A DNA stretch of 64,000 nucleotides from Paenirhizobium naphthalenivorans (lineage in GTDB: Bacteria; Pseudomonadota; Alphaproteobacteria; Rhizobiales; Rhizobiaceae). The position numbers and the translations under genes were made by a program. Below, piece after piece: positions 1 to 9,004 of this stretch. The DNA is taken from NCBI RefSeq assembly GCF_007992095.1, contig NZ_BJZP01000022.1, forward strand, positions 17,482-81,481, read 5' to 3'. The notes beneath the pieces were generated by a model. It was not told the origin of the DNA. It saw only the letters and a list, made by a program, of their open reading frames with translations, and did no database searches. Numbering within the stretch: the first letter of the stretch is position 1; every line of letters starts with the position of its first letter.

Positions 1-139
1 GCTGGCCGTAGCTGTCCTCGATCCGCACGGTCTGGCCCTTGCGGATGATGCCGGACCAGGGCTTTTCTGCCGGAATGCGGTGGTCCTGCACGGCGTTTTC
101 CGGGTTTCGGCTGGTCGAGGTCTGGATAAAGGTGTTCAT
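1..139 (-). CDS. DUF1989 urea carboxylase-associated protein, second subunit (5' part only)
   Basis: Only the first 46 codons are inside the window; the gene continues past the left edge. The start is the ATG at 139, preceded by a GGGGGAAC ribosome site, 16 bases after the stop of the upstream DUF1989 gene. The N-terminus (MNTFIQTSTSRNPENAVQDH, then a KPWSG..I.KGQT.RI.D.YGQ stretch) looks like the second of the two DUF1989 proteins that usually follow each other in 'urea carboxylase' operons. In the guanidine pathway such pairs form carboxyguanidine deiminase, which turns carboxyguanidine into allophanate. Family and role rest on a short N-terminus plus operon position. Confidence 0.7.
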   Translation of the reverse strand, partial: MNTFIQTSTSRNPENAVQDHRIPAEKPWSGIIRKGQTVRIEDSYGQ

Positions 140-155
140 GGTTCCGTTCCCCCTG

Positions 156-974
156 TCAGGCCGTTGCAAAAGCGTTGTTTTCAAAACCGCGAACGGCTTC
201 CGCCGTCGCCGTGCGGCAAAGGTCGCCGGCTTCCGGCACGACGGCCGCGAGCCGCGTCACGGTCACTGGCTTCGGGGCGCAGACGGGGTTCGGATCAAGT
301 GGGTGCGGGCAGTTTGAAAAACCGACGGTCATCTCCATCTCGGCCCGCAGGTCGATATAGTCGCCGTCGTTCATGAGCTCTGGGCGCCACTCGAAGCGGC
401 CCTCGCTATCAACGCGAACTGGGGCAAAGAGGCTGAGCGCTGCAGGAATATCGCGTCGGTCGAGCCCCAGCTTGGTCGCGAGCAGAATGAGGTTGTCGCG
501 GGTGTTGCGGGTGATCGCATCGGGATATTTCGCCGCGTTCGACTGGGTGTTCGAGCCGCCCATCAGGCAGTCATGGGCGGCTGAACTGTCTTCCGTGATC
601 GAGAACATCACGCGCCCCATGTCCGAGAAGATGACGCGGCCCTTTCCGAGGCCGGTCGTCCATTGGAGCTTGACCGTATCCGGCAGGTTCAGCCGTTCGC
701 TCGGCTCGGAGGCCTTCCAGGCAACCATCGCCAGGCTGGAAAAGCCGGCATCCAGGCTGATGCGCAGTGTCTCAAAGGGCTTGACACGGGTCGACCAGTA
801 CCAGCCGCCCGGAATGATCTCGCGGTGGATGATGCTGGCGGCATCGGCAACAGGCGCCGGTAGCGGGCTCTTGCCCGGCAGGGCCGTCGGGGCGAATTCC
901 AGGCCCTTTTTCTGGTGTTCCTCATAACGCGCCCGGTTGGCGGCGATCTCCTCGGCGGAGCGGCGGATATGCAT
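156..974 (-). CDS. DUF1989 urea carboxylase-associated protein (UAAP1-type; carboxyguanidine deiminase subunit)
   Basis: This 272-residue cytoplasmic protein is of the DUF1989 family, usual annotation 'urea amidolyase associated protein UAAP1'. The family features visible are EIIPGGWYWS near residue 52, the MFSITEDSSAAHDCLMGGSN block in the middle, and the C-terminal NCPHPLDPNP motif typical of DUF1989. The start at 974 has GGAG six bases upstream. It lies 9 bases after the transporter ATPase gene and 16 before its DUF1989 partner, so it is in the same operon. Because a guanidine-I riboswitch heads the operon, the likely role is one subunit of carboxyguanidine deiminase (product allophanate), not urea metabolism. 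The reaction is inferred from family and context. Confidence 0.85.
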   Translation of the reverse strand: MHIRRSAEEIAANRARYEEHQKKGLEFAPTALPGKSPLPAPVADAASIIHREIIPGGWYWSTRVKPFETLRISLDAGFSSLAMVAWKASEPSERLNLPDTVKLQWTTGLGKGRVIFSDMGRVMFSITEDSSAAHDCLMGGSNTQSNAAKYPDAITRNTRDNLILLATKLGLDRRDIPAALSLFAPVRVDSEGRFEWRPELMNDGDYIDLRAEMEMTVGFSNCPHPLDPNPVCAPKPVTVTRLAAVVPEAGDLCRTATAEAVRGFENNAFATA

Positions 975-983
975 GGCAGTCTC

Positions 984-1799
984 CTATGGACAATTGACCG
1001 GGTCGTCCCGGTGTTTACCCGAAGAAGCGACCGGGCCGTCCCGGTCTGGGCGAATGAGCGAGGCCTCGCCGGCACGGCGTGGCGGCCAGATGGTGATGTC
1101 CTTGCTGATGATGGCGCCGTAGCGCTCCTTTTCCTCCGGTCGGTCGCGTGGCCGCTCGAAGGCGATGACGCGGGTGGCAAGCGTGAAGGCTTCGCGCATG
1201 TCATGGGTCACCATGACCACGGTCATCGGGGCCTCGTGCCACAGGCGTTTCATCAACACATGGATTTCAGCACGGATGCCGGGATCGAGTGCGCCGAAGG
1301 GTTCGTCGAGCAGCAGCACCTTGGGCCGCATGATCAGCGCCTGGGCAAGCGCCAGCCGCTGCTGCATGCCACCCGACAGCTGGGCGGGATATTTGTCCTC
1401 GCTGCCGGCAAGCCCGACTTCGGCGATCAGCGTCCTGGCTTCATCGACCGCCTGACGGCGAGCGGCACCGAAGAGCTTTGCAGTCAGGCGGGAGCCCTGC
1501 ATCTCCTTGCCGAGCAGGACATTGCCAAGCACGGTCAGATGCGGGAATACCGAATAGCGCTGGAAGACGACACCGCGATCCGGACCCGGTTCGTGAGGCA
1601 GCGGCTCGCCATCGAGCAGGATGCTTCCGCGTGTTGGCCGCTCCTGGCCCAGCAGCATGCGTAGAAAAGTGGTCTTGCCGCAGCCGGAAGGGCCGACAAG
1701 GGCGACAAAGGCGCGCGGTTCTATATCGAGCGATATGTTCTCCAGGACGATCTGGTCGCCATATTCCTTCCAGACGTTGTCGATCTTGATCGCGCTCAT
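984..1799 (-). CDS. Guanidine/urea-type ABC transporter ATP-binding protein
   Basis: This 271-residue ATPase of the nitrate/sulfonate/taurine importer class (SsuB/TauB-like) sits on the inner face of the membrane. The Walker A motif (GPSGCGKTT), the LSGGMQQR signature and the Walker B motif (LLLDEPFGALD) are all present, and the THDMREAFTLA segment supplies the switch histidine. The ATG at 1799 is preferred over longer readings because it overlaps the permease stop by four bases (ATGA), the usual sign of translational coupling. Position between the permease and the DUF1989 genes under a guanidine-I riboswitch points to guanidine as substrate. An import role follows from the neighbouring binding protein. 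Confidence 0.9.
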   Translation of the reverse strand: MSAIKIDNVWKEYGDQIVLENISLDIEPRAFVALVGPSGCGKTTFLRMLLGQERPTRGSILLDGEPLPHEPGPDRGVVFQRYSVFPHLTVLGNVLLGKEMQGSRLTAKLFGAARRQAVDEARTLIAEVGLAGSEDKYPAQLSGGMQQRLALAQALIMRPKVLLLDEPFGALDPGIRAEIHVLMKRLWHEAPMTVVMVTHDMREAFTLATRVIAFERPRDRPEEKERYGAIISKDITIWPPRRAGEASLIRPDRDGPVASSGKHRDDPVNCP

Positions 1800-2614
1800 G
1801 CCTGTTTCTCCAGTTCTGACCAGGGAAACAGCGATATTCTCAGGCGATCGAGCAGCAGGTCGGTGACGACGGCCAGCAGGGTGATCCAGAGGACGTAGGG
1901 AAAGATGACATCCATCGCGAGGTATCGGCGCACCAGGAAGATGCGGTAGCCGAGACCGGAATCGGAGGAAATCGCTTCCGCGGCGATCAGAAACAGCCAT
2001 GCGGGGCCGAGCTGCAATCTGATGCTGGTGATGAGGCGCGGCAGGATTTGCGGCAGGACAACCCGCAGAGCAATCTGCCAGGAATTGCCGGATAGCGTTT
2101 CGGCCTTGATGATCTGCTCTCGCGGCAGCTCCAACACCTTCAGCGCCAGGTCACGCACCATGATCGGCGCCACGCCGATGACGATCAGCGTGATCTTCGA
2201 GGTTTCGCCGAGGCCCATGACGATGAAGAGGATAGGCAGGAGCGCAAGCGGCGGCACCATGGAGACGGCGGCGACGAAGGGTGAGAGCAGGGCGCGCAGA
2301 TAGGGCAGCATGCCGATCGTCATGCCGATGAACAGGGCAATCAATGTCGATATGCCAAGCCCTGAAAACAGCCTCACCAAGCTTACAGCCGTATCGGACC
2401 ACAGGATGTAGTCGCCTGTGCGGGCGTCGGGAATGAAGGCCACACGGTTGATGGCATCGGCAAAGCCGGCAAGGCTTGGCAGAAGCTTGTCATTGGCGTT
2501 TTCCGCCAGTCGGGTGGCCGATCCTGCGGCATAGGCGATGACCACCGCCCCGAAGGGGGCAAGGGTCAGTGCCAGGCGCGCGCCACTGCTTGGCCGCGAA
2601 TTGATCCAGCGCAT
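1796..2614 (-). CDS. Guanidine/urea-type ABC transporter permease
   Basis: This 272-residue inner-membrane permease is of the binding-protein-dependent transport family (SsuC/TauC-like). Several hydrophobic segments are evident: an N-terminal LALTLAPFGAVVIAYAAGSA, then LGISTLIALFIGMTIGML, VPPLALLPILFIVMGLGETS and others. The EAA-type loop region around ALKVLELPREQIIKAETLSGNSWQ contacts the ATPase. The ATG at 2614 was chosen because it gives a short cytoplasmic N-terminus (MRWINSRPSSG), while longer readings add Pro/Arg-rich residues unlike the family. It overlaps the ATPase gene by four bases and follows the binding-protein gene after 67 bases. Confidence 0.88.
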   Translation of the reverse strand: MRWINSRPSSGARLALTLAPFGAVVIAYAAGSATRLAENANDKLLPSLAGFADAINRVAFIPDARTGDYILWSDTAVSLVRLFSGLGISTLIALFIGMTIGMLPYLRALLSPFVAAVSMVPPLALLPILFIVMGLGETSKITLIVIGVAPIMVRDLALKVLELPREQIIKAETLSGNSWQIALRVVLPQILPRLITSIRLQLGPAWLFLIAAEAISSDSGLGYRIFLVRRYLAMDVIFPYVLWITLLAVVTDLLLDRLRISLFPWSELEKQA

Positions 2615-2681
2615 AGCAAAGTCTCCGCTCTGAAGAGGTGTGGGGCGGCCGGAACCATTGACGGCTCCGGCCGGCTTGCTC

Positions 2682-3755
2682 TCAGAGCGTGCCCTTGGCG
2701 GCTGCATCCATGAAGGTGTTGGTGAAGCGGAACTTCACATTGCCCTTGTCGCCGAGCACCGAACCATCGGGCATTTCGATGCCGATCACGTCGGCCGAGG
2801 CGGCGCCATTGCCGAGCAGGCCCTTGTCGAACAGGAAGGTCCTGACCAGATCCATGGTCTTCGGCAGATCTGCCGATGCGGTAAAGGCCACGGCATCAGC
2901 CGCCTTGTCGAACAGTTTGGTGGCGGCCATCTGGCTTTCGAAGCCGGCAAGATCGGTGCCGGAGGCAGCGCCCATGGCTTCCCGTGCGGCCTTGCCTTCA
3001 GCTGTGTCGGCAGTCATCAGTGCGGCGGTCTCGTACCAGATGCCGGCGAGCGCCTTGCCGAAATCCGGATTGTCCTTCAGCACATCGGAATTGGCGGCCA
3101 TCAGGTCGATGATCTCACCGGGGACCTGCGCGCTGTCGAAGACCTTCCTGGCCGAGGGATCCTCCATGATGCTGGCGACCAACGGGTTCCAGGTGACCAC
3201 GGCCGTGACGTCGGCCGACGTATACGCGCCGACCAGATCGGCGTCTGACGTGTTGACCACGGTGACGTCGCGCTCGGTCATGCCGACGCTTTCCAGCGCA
3301 CGGGCGAGCAGGTAGTGCGAAACCGAGTATTCGACCAGATTGACCTTCTGGCCTTTGATGTCGGCAAGCTTATCCCTGTCCTTCAGGATAACGGCATCAT
3401 TGCCGTTGGAAAAATCGCCGACGATGACGGCTGTCGTGTCGACCCCGCCGGCCGCCGGAATCGAAAGCCCGTCCATATTGGTCAGCGTCACCGCGTCGAA
3501 GGCACCCGCGGTATATTGATTCATGGATTCGACGTAATCGTTGAACTGGGTGACTTCGATGGTGAGGCCGTATTTGTCGGCCCATTTCTTGACGATGCCG
3601 TGATCGGCGGCATAGCCCCAAGGCATCCAGCCGACATAGATCGACCAAGCCACCTTGAAATCGGTCTTCGGCGCGGCGGAGGCTGGTGCGGCAATGCCAA
3701 AGGCTAGCGATGCTGTCAAAGCGGTGATCGAAAGAAGTCTCGAAAAAGTCTGCAT
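2682..3755 (-). CDS. ABC transporter substrate-binding protein of the urea carboxylase/guanidine type
   Basis: This 357-residue periplasmic binding protein starts at the ATG at 3755, behind an AAGGGGAA ribosome site. A Sec signal peptide is clear (MQTFSRLLSITALTASLAF..., cleavage after ASA near residue 25). The mature part begins KTDFKVAWSIYVGWMPWGYA, typical of the NMT1/THI5-like binding proteins annotated 'putative urea ABC transporter substrate-binding protein', which travel with urea carboxylase. It is the first gene behind the guanidine-I riboswitch, so I read it as a guanidine receptor. The signal, fold family and operon position are visible; the ligand is inferred from the riboswitch class. 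Confidence 0.88.
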   Translation of the reverse strand: MQTFSRLLSITALTASLAFGIAAPASAAPKTDFKVAWSIYVGWMPWGYAADHGIVKKWADKYGLTIEVTQFNDYVESMNQYTAGAFDAVTLTNMDGLSIPAAGGVDTTAVIVGDFSNGNDAVILKDRDKLADIKGQKVNLVEYSVSHYLLARALESVGMTERDVTVVNTSDADLVGAYTSADVTAVVTWNPLVASIMEDPSARKVFDSAQVPGEIIDLMAANSDVLKDNPDFGKALAGIWYETAALMTADTAEGKAAREAMGAASGTDLAGFESQMAATKLFDKAADAVAFTASADLPKTMDLVRTFLFDKGLLGNGAASADVIGIEMPDGSVLGDKGNVKFRFTNTFMDAAAKGTL

Positions 3756-3781
3756 TGAAATTCCCCTTTTTGCGTAGTTTG

Positions 3782-3819
3782 AAAAAGGGATCAGCACAGA
3801 CCAAAACGTTGCCAATCCC
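3782..3819 (-). terminator. Riboswitch expression platform: intrinsic terminator
   Basis: On the minus strand GGGATTGGC (3819-3811) can pair with GCTGATCCC (3795-3787). This makes a nine-pair stem with two G-U pairs, followed at once by five T (3786-3782). This is an intrinsic terminator between the aptamer and the first codon. The left arm overlaps an alternative hairpin (GCCAA/TTGGC, 3824-3811) that also takes bases from the aptamer closing stem. Ligand binding could therefore switch between the folds. Confidence 0.72.
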
Positions 3820-3821
3820 TT

Positions 3822-3935
3822 GGCTAACGAGGTCTCCCGGGTTTTTATCCCGCCGTGCACCCGGTGGGATGTCTCCCGCACCGGTGGCAGCTCTCGGACC
3901 AGACATGCCTATCAGGCATCGGAACCCTAGCCGCC
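3822..3935 (-). promoter_or_regulatory. Guanidine-I riboswitch (ykkC class)
   Basis: The minus strand carries the hallmark ykkC blocks in order: GGCTAGGGTTCCG at the 5' end, CTGGTCCGAGAGCTGCCACC in the middle, GCGGGAGACA, then CGGGATAAAAACCCGGGAGA near the 3' end. A closing stem forms between GGCTAG (3932-3927) and TTAGCC (3827-3822). This class binds free guanidinium and turns on genes for its export or breakdown. Here it precedes a transporter and DUF1989 genes, one of the best-known contexts. Its 5' end lies only about six bases from the start point predicted by the upstream sigma-54 promoter. Confidence 0.95.
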
Positions 3936-3952
3936 AACTCGGAACATGAGAC

Positions 3953-3968
3953 GCAATCAGCATGCCAA
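3953..3968 (-). promoter_or_regulatory. Sigma-54 (RpoN) promoter for the guanidine operon
   Basis: The minus strand reads TTGGCATG-CTGA-TTGC. The invariant GG (3966-3965) and GC (3954-3953) are separated by ten bases, as in the YTGGCACG-N4-TTGCW consensus. The expected transcription start, about 12 bases past the GC, is near 3941, directly at the 5' end of the riboswitch. This would put guanidine use under general nitrogen control (NtrC or similar activator) as well as ligand control. I found no convincing NtrC palindrome upstream. Confidence 0.75.
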
Positions 3969-3969
3969 T

Positions 3970-4409
3970 TTTCAAGTGTTTGATTTCGTTGTGATATGTA
4001 TCTTTAGCTGTTGCTGAATAATTGGGCAGTGCAGACCCGTGGAGTGATTTTCGCTTAAAATTTATGCGGCCGTATTCTTCCCCCTTGTGTCTGCGGGGCG
4101 CTGCGAACGCGATAGCGACACGCCGTTTTTCAATGTCAGTACGAAAATGGATTCTCTCGCCGGGCAGCCTCTCTCCGAGATTGTGGACGTCTCTCTCAGA
4201 GGGTGGCTTGTTGCTTTCAGACATTTCGGGACGGTCGTTGCAGAGCCAGCTTCCCGGCAATGCCGTTGCTGTTTGTATTTGTTCACCATACGGCGACGCA
4301 GTGGCGCCATATGGGTAGCTTGACCTGGCGGTTTGGCGCTCTATTTAGCAACGTTCGATATTGGCGAAAAGCTGTAGTCGATTCTCAAATTCCAAGGATT
4401 GCTAGCCTA
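3970..4409. other. Intergenic region between the guanidine operon and the first hydroxylase operon
   Basis: About 440 bases separate the two divergently oriented operons. The part nearest 3970 is AT-richer than its surroundings and would hold enhancer sites for the sigma-54 promoter. I see no open frame with a plausible start, composition or family resemblance, and no copy of the palindromic operator found at five places further right. A promoter for the cytochrome gene at 4410 must lie here, but no clear -35/-10 pair stands out. Confidence 0.5.
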
Positions 4410-5708
4410 ATGCTCAAATCCGTCTTCATCGCAATCATTACGATTGCCGTTGTCGCTCTGGCCGGGTTTGGTATCTATGCCTACCATTCTCCGCTGCCCG
4501 CAATGACCGCCGAAGAACGACCGACATTCGACGCCGCGACGATCGAGAAGGGCCGTGTGCTGGCTTCGGCGGGATACTGTTCCACCTGTCATACCGCAGA
4601 GGGCGGCCAGCCCTATGCGGGCAATTACAAGATCGAGACCGCGTTCGGCGCGATCTACGCGTCCAACATCACGCCAGACCCCGATACCGGTATCGGCACC
4701 TGGTCTCCGGAGGCCTTCCGCCGTGCTATGCATGAGGGTGTCGACCGCGAGGGTGCGCATCTCTTCCCGGCCTTCCCCTTTGACCACTTTGCCAAGATGA
4801 CGGACGAGGACGTTGATGCGATTTACGCCTATGTGATGAGCAGTGTTCCGCCGGTGAAGGAGGAGACGAAGGAAAACACCATTCCATTCCCGCTCAACCT
4901 GCGGATCCTGCAGGCCGGGTGGAAGCTGCTCTTCGTTGATTTCGGTCGCTACGAGCCGGATCCGGCAAAATCGGCGGAATGGAATCGCGGTGCCTACCTT
5001 GTCGAGGGCATTTCGCATTGCGGTGCCTGCCACACCCCGCGCAACGCCGTGGGTGCCGAGATGACGAACGCGAAATTCGCCGGCGCCGAGATCGACCGTT
5101 GGATCGCCCCGGCGCTCACTGCCGCCAACCCCTCTGCCTTGCCGTGGACCGCATCCGAATTCACGCAGTATCTCGAGACCGGTTCAGGCACTTATCACGG
5201 CGTTGCCGCCGGTCCGATGGGTCCGGTCGTTCATGCCGGCTTGCGGGAACTTCCGAAGAGTGATCTGGAAGCAATCGGCGCCTATCTCGGTGACGTGGTT
5301 GGAGCGCCCGCCGCTGATCCGGCCAAGAACCCGATCGTTCAGGCAAGCCTTGAAGCCGGACGTCCCGACCAGACCTATCGCAAGGATCTTGGCGAGCGGC
5401 TCTACGCAACCGCCTGCGCCTCCTGTCACTATAACGCAACGAGCGTTGTCGCGGGGCGTCCTGACCTGGCGATCAATTCGGCGACGCGACTGGACCAGCC
5501 GACAAACCTCATCCACGTGATCCTGGACGGCGTGAATGCCGCCAGTGGTACAAAGGGTGTGGTTATGCCGGCTTTTCGCACGGCGCTCTCAGACGAAGAA
5601 GTCGCTGCCATCGCCGGCTATCTGCGCGACAAGCGCACTGACCTTGCCCCGTGGTCCGACCTTGTCGGCAAGGTTGCTGAAATCCGTGCCGAGGCTGCCA
5701 CGAAATGA
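4410..5708 (+). CDS. Membrane-anchored triheme cytochrome c subunit of a molybdenum hydroxylase
   Basis: This 432-residue protein has an N-terminal signal anchor ([24 protein letters not shown]) and three heme c sites, CSTCH (near residue 57), CGACH (204) and CASCH (336). It resembles the cytochrome subunits of membrane-bound alcohol, aldehyde and nicotinate dehydrogenases, which pass electrons from the dehydrogenase to the respiratory chain in the periplasm. It is followed after 13 bases by a [2Fe-2S] subunit and then a Mo-binding subunit, so the three genes form one enzyme. The start at 4410 puts the anchor at the extreme N-terminus; an AAGGA lies 11 bases upstream. The cytochrome part of the NicB-like protein at 9499 is a clear homologue. 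Confidence 0.87.
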   Translation: MLKSVFIAIITIAVVALAGFGIYAYHSPLPAMTAEERPTFDAATIEKGRVLASAGYCSTCHTAEGGQPYAGNYKIETAFGAIYASNITPDPDTGIGTWSPEAFRRAMHEGVDREGAHLFPAFPFDHFAKMTDEDVDAIYAYVMSSVPPVKEETKENTIPFPLNLRILQAGWKLLFVDFGRYEPDPAKSAEWNRGAYLVEGISHCGACHTPRNAVGAEMTNAKFAGAEIDRWIAPALTAANPSALPWTASEFTQYLETGSGTYHGVAAGPMGPVVHAGLRELPKSDLEAIGAYLGDVVGAPAADPAKNPIVQASLEAGRPDQTYRKDLGERLYATACASCHYNATSVVAGRPDLAINSATRLDQPTNLIHVILDGVNAASGTKGVVMPAFRTALSDEEVAAIAGYLRDKRTDLAPWSDLVGKVAEIRAEAATK

Positions 5709-5721
5709 CAAGGACATGACC

Positions 5722-6195
5722 ATGATCGAGTTCACCATCAACGGACGCGCCGTCAAAGTCGACGTGGAGCCTGATACCCCGCTGCTCTGGGTCGTTCGTG
5801 ACGAGGCCGGCCTAACCGGCACCAAATTCGGCTGCGGTATCGGCATGTGCGGCGCCTGTACCGTCCATGTCGGCGGGCGCGCCACTCGTTCCTGCATCAC
5901 CCCGGTTCAGGATGTGGCGGGTGCCGAAATCACCACAATCGAGGGGCTTGATGCAGAAGGGAACCATCCCGTCCAGCAGGCCTGGCGCCATCTGCGGGTG
6001 CCGCAATGCGGGTACTGCCAGTCCGGGCAGATCATGCAGGCAGCGGCCTTCCTGCAGGACATACCCAATCCGACGGACGACGACATCGATGCCGTGATGA
6101 CGGGCAACCTCTGTCGCTGCATGACCTATAACCGCATCCGCGAAGCCGTGCGCGAAGCCGCCGCCGCGATGAGAGGGGAGGCCACCAATGGCTGA
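5722..6195 (+). CDS. [2Fe-2S] subunit of a molybdenum hydroxylase (IorA-like)
   Basis: This 157-residue protein is the small iron-sulfur subunit of a xanthine oxidase-family hydroxylase. The N-terminal plant-type [2Fe-2S] motif is [11 protein letters not shown] with a later C in TRSC. The C-terminal domain has the second cluster motifs QCGYCQSG and LCRC. It carries electrons from the Mo centre to the heme subunit. An in-frame ATG at 5716 is an alternative start; 5722 is better spaced from AAGGA. The end overlaps the next gene by eight bases, which supports co-translation with the catalytic subunit. Confidence 0.92.
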   Translation: MIEFTINGRAVKVDVEPDTPLLWVVRDEAGLTGTKFGCGIGMCGACTVHVGGRATRSCITPVQDVAGAEITTIEGLDAEGNHPVQQAWRHLRVPQCGYCQSGQIMQAAAFLQDIPNPTDDDIDAVMTGNLCRCMTYNRIREAVREAAAAMRGEATNG

Positions 6196-8506
6196 TACCG
6201 TGCGTTTTTCATCCCGCAAGAGCGATGGCCCCGACCTCAGCCGTCGCGGCTTCCTGATCTCCATGTGTGCCGCCGGTGCGGTGTTCGGCTTCCCGCAGAA
6301 GGGCTTTTCCGCAATGAACCCGGCCGTGGCCGGTGGTTCGCCGATCGAGGCGGTGGGCGCACGCTACGAGCCCGCGATCTGGTACTGGATCGACACGCAA
6401 GGCAAGGTCAACGTCAACATCATCCGCGCCGAAATGGGGCAACATGTCGGTACGGCGATCGCGCGCATCCTGGCCGATGAACTCGGCGCGAACTGGGACG
6501 ATGTGCATATCGAGCATGTCGATACTGCCGCCAAGTGGGGCCTCATGGTCACCGGTGGTAGCTGGTCGGTCTGGCAAAGCTGGCCGGTCTATCGCCAGGC
6601 CGGAGCCGCGGGACGCATCGCGCTTGCCGAGAAGGCCGCTGAACTCTGGGGCATTGACGTCTCCGAAATCACAGTCACCAGCGGCACGGTTTCGGCAGGC
6701 GACCGTACTGCGACCTTTGGTGAACTGGTCGCCGCGGGCATCACCCGCAGCTTTACCGAGGATGAACTGAAGGCACTTCCGCTCAAGCCCCATTCCGAAC
6801 TGACGTTGGTCGGCAAGGACGTGACTGCCCTCGACATCGCCGGCAAGACCACTGGTCAGGCGATTTTCGGCATCGACGCCAAGGCGGATGGTATGGTTTT
6901 CGCTGTGCCTGTTCTGCCGCCGACCCGCTACGGTTCGGAGATCACCAGTATCGACGACAGCGCGGCGCGAACCGTCAAGGGTTACCAAAAGACGCTGAAG
7001 CTCGACGATCCATCCGGAACGGTGCCAGGCTGGGCGATGGTGATCGCCGACAGCCACTGGGCTGCGTCCAAGGCCGCCGAGCGGGTCAAAGTCGAATGGA
7101 AGGCCGGTGACGCGACCAAGGTGAGTGAAGCCGACATTCAGGATCACGCCCGCAAGCTGATCGCTGACGAAAGCAAGGGTGCCGTGCTTGACACGGGCGA
7201 TACCGATGTCGATCCGGTCTTCGCCAAGGCGGCGGATACGGTCGAGGCTGAATATACGACGGCGACCGTCCTGCATTTCCAGCTTGAGCCGCTGAACGCG
7301 CTTGCCTTCCTCAATGCGGACGGTGTCTGGGAGATCCACACTGGTAACCAGTGGCAGTCGCTTGCCCTTCCATGGTTGCAGAAGGCTCTGGGCGTTGATG
7401 AAAATGGCGTCATCATGCGCAGCTATCTCCTCGGTGGCGGTTTCGGTCGCAGATTGAATGGCGATTATGCCGTGCCGGTTGCGCTCGCCTCCAAGGCGTT
7501 GGGTGGCAAGCCCGTCAAGATGGTGATGTCGCGTCCCCAGGACGCGTTGTTCGACAGCCCGCGTTCGCCCTCGGTGCAGAAACTGCGCATGGCGTTTGAC
7601 GAGAACAAGAGCGTCATCGCCATGGATTCGGCGATTGCCGCCGGCTGGCCGACCAAGGTGATGATCCCGGTGTTCATGCCAAAGGGCGTGAACGGCGAGG
7701 CCTACGATCCTTTCGCGGCCGATGGTATTGATCACTGGTATTCGGTTGGGGCCCAGCGGGTGCGGGCGATTTCCAATGATCTCGCCGAAAGCACCTTCCG
7801 CCCCGGTTGGTTGCGCTCGGTCTCTCCAGGCTGGACCAACTGGGCGGTTGAGAGTTTCATGCATGAGGCGGCCGCCAGGACTGGCAAGGACCCGCTGCAG
7901 TTTCGTCTTGACCTCCTGACGGCCGAGGGCCGCAACGCCGGCTCCGCGCCGAATTCCGTCGGCGGAGCCTCGCGTCAGGCCCATGTGCTTGCGCGTGTCG
8001 CCGAACTTTCTGGCTATGGCAAGGCGGCGCTGCCCGCAGACACGGCCATTGGCCTAGCGACTACCTTCGGCCAATCGCGCTCCATGCCAACCTGGGTGGG
8101 CGGCGCGGCGCAGGTCCACGTGGACCGCAAGACCGGGCATGTCGATGTGCAGAAGATCTGGCTGGTCGTCGATTGCGGTATCGCGGTCGATCCCGATGGC
8201 GCTCGGGCGCAGTGTGAGGGTTCGGCACTCTGGGGCCTTTCGATGGCGCTCTACGAAGGGACCGAGTTTCAGAACGGTCTGGTGCGCGACCGCAATCTCG
8301 ACAGCTATACGCCGCTCAGGATGATCGATGCGCCGGAACTGGTGGTGGAGATTGTTGAAAGTACCGAGGTTCCGGTGGGGCTCGGCGAACCGGGAACCAC
8401 TGTCGTGGCGCCTGCGGTCGGCAATGCCATATTCGAGGCTGTCGGTGTTCGCCTGCGACACCTGCCCATCACCCCCGAGGCGGTGCTTGCCGCTTTGAAG
8501 GCCTGA
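6188..8506 (+). CDS. Tat-exported molybdopterin-binding subunit, isoquinoline 1-oxidoreductase beta-like
   Basis: This 772-residue catalytic subunit is of the IorB/membrane-bound aldehyde dehydrogenase branch of the xanthine oxidase family, which has the Mo domain in one chain of circularly arranged repeats. A twin-arginine signal is visible ([20 protein letters not shown], residues 16-35), so the enzyme is exported folded. The C-terminal GLGEPG motif carries the base-catalyst glutamate (residue 734). LGGGFGRR near the middle is a cofactor-contact motif. Hydroxylation next to nitrogen in an N-heterocycle, or aldehyde oxidation, are both possible. The substrate is unknown, and the link to nicotinate rests only on the neighbours. 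Confidence 0.88.
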   Translation: MADTVRFSSRKSDGPDLSRRGFLISMCAAGAVFGFPQKGFSAMNPAVAGGSPIEAVGARYEPAIWYWIDTQGKVNVNIIRAEMGQHVGTAIARILADELGANWDDVHIEHVDTAAKWGLMVTGGSWSVWQSWPVYRQAGAAGRIALAEKAAELWGIDVSEITVTSGTVSAGDRTATFGELVAAGITRSFTEDELKALPLKPHSELTLVGKDVTALDIAGKTTGQAIFGIDAKADGMVFAVPVLPPTRYGSEITSIDDSAARTVKGYQKTLKLDDPSGTVPGWAMVIADSHWAASKAAERVKVEWKAGDATKVSEADIQDHARKLIADESKGAVLDTGDTDVDPVFAKAADTVEAEYTTATVLHFQLEPLNALAFLNADGVWEIHTGNQWQSLALPWLQKALGVDENGVIMRSYLLGGGFGRRLNGDYAVPVALASKALGGKPVKMVMSRPQDALFDSPRSPSVQKLRMAFDENKSVIAMDSAIAAGWPTKVMIPVFMPKGVNGEAYDPFAADGIDHWYSVGAQRVRAISNDLAESTFRPGWLRSVSPGWTNWAVESFMHEAAARTGKDPLQFRLDLLTAEGRNAGSAPNSVGGASRQAHVLARVAELSGYGKAALPADTAIGLATTFGQSRSMPTWVGGAAQVHVDRKTGHVDVQKIWLVVDCGIAVDPDGARAQCEGSALWGLSMALYEGTEFQNGLVRDRNLDSYTPLRMIDAPELVVEIVESTEVPVGLGEPGTTVVAPAVGNAIFEAVGVRLRHLPITPEAVLAALKA

Positions 8507-8513
8507 CATGATC

Positions 8514-8542
8514 CGCCGCCGGATTGACGATCCGGCGGCGTT
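8514..8542 (+). terminator. Hairpin terminator after the IorB-like gene
   Basis: A perfect 11-pair stem (CGCCGCCGGAT/ATCCGGCGGCG, 8514-8524 with 8530-8540) with a five-base loop begins eight bases past the stop codon, followed only by TT. The stability suggests an operon end, although there is no long T-run. Confidence 0.6.
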
Positions 8543-9004
8543 ACTGCCCCAAGTGGGGGCTCCTGTGGGAGATTCAGGCGCCGTCGGCGGGCCGGTTACC
8601 TTGTTGTCATTGCCGAGCGCGGTGTTGGACGCTCCTCTACGTGACGGGCTATCTGTGTTCAGCATAAATGCTGCATCTCCCTTGCGAGACGTCTTCTTCT
8701 CTCCGCTTCCGTATTGATCGGCGTGCGGCGGTTCATTCTGCCCTGACGGCTGGTCCGCATTCGGCTTTTCCCGACCCCAAGAAAGCGCTTCAGAGAGCAT
8801 TGACAGATGCTCCACGTCACGCAATCATTTGTGTACGAACAATGGGCACAAAGACCCGGGGAACGTCATGTCTATTCTGGCTGAAGAGAGCCGGCAGCCA
8901 ATGTCAGGATTGGCTTGTGCGGAGCCGTGTCTTGCCCCGATGAGGGGTTTCGGAGCGCTAGGGCATGCGAATGGCCAAGTGCCTCCGTCAGCCTGGAAAA
9001 ACGC
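8543..9004. other. Leader/intergenic region of the NicAB-like operon
   Basis: About 460 bases without a believable gene. It contains one copy of the shared palindrome (8827-8840). Short frames in this stretch have rhizobial-atypical residue content and no family resemblance. The long distance from the palindrome to the ATG at 9005 (164 bases) suggests a long untranslated leader. Confidence 0.5.
8827..8840. promoter_or_regulatory. Operator copy 1 of the ATTYGTATACRAAT palindrome
   Basis: ATTTGTGTACGAAC matches the five-copy palindrome with one change on each side of the dyad. It lies upstream of the nicA/nicB-like pair. Candidate target of the MarR regulator at 20490-20954. Confidence 0.6.

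Noticed and set aside
3397..4260. Long minus-strand open frame across the riboswitch and leader
   Set aside because: It runs through the riboswitch, terminator and signal-peptide region in a different frame from the binding protein, and its residues resemble no family.
6209..7984. 591-codon minus-strand open frame opposite the IorB-like gene
   Set aside because: High-GC genes often leave long open frames on the opposite strand; composition rich in Arg/His/Gly and no motif, while the plus frame is a clear Mo subunit.
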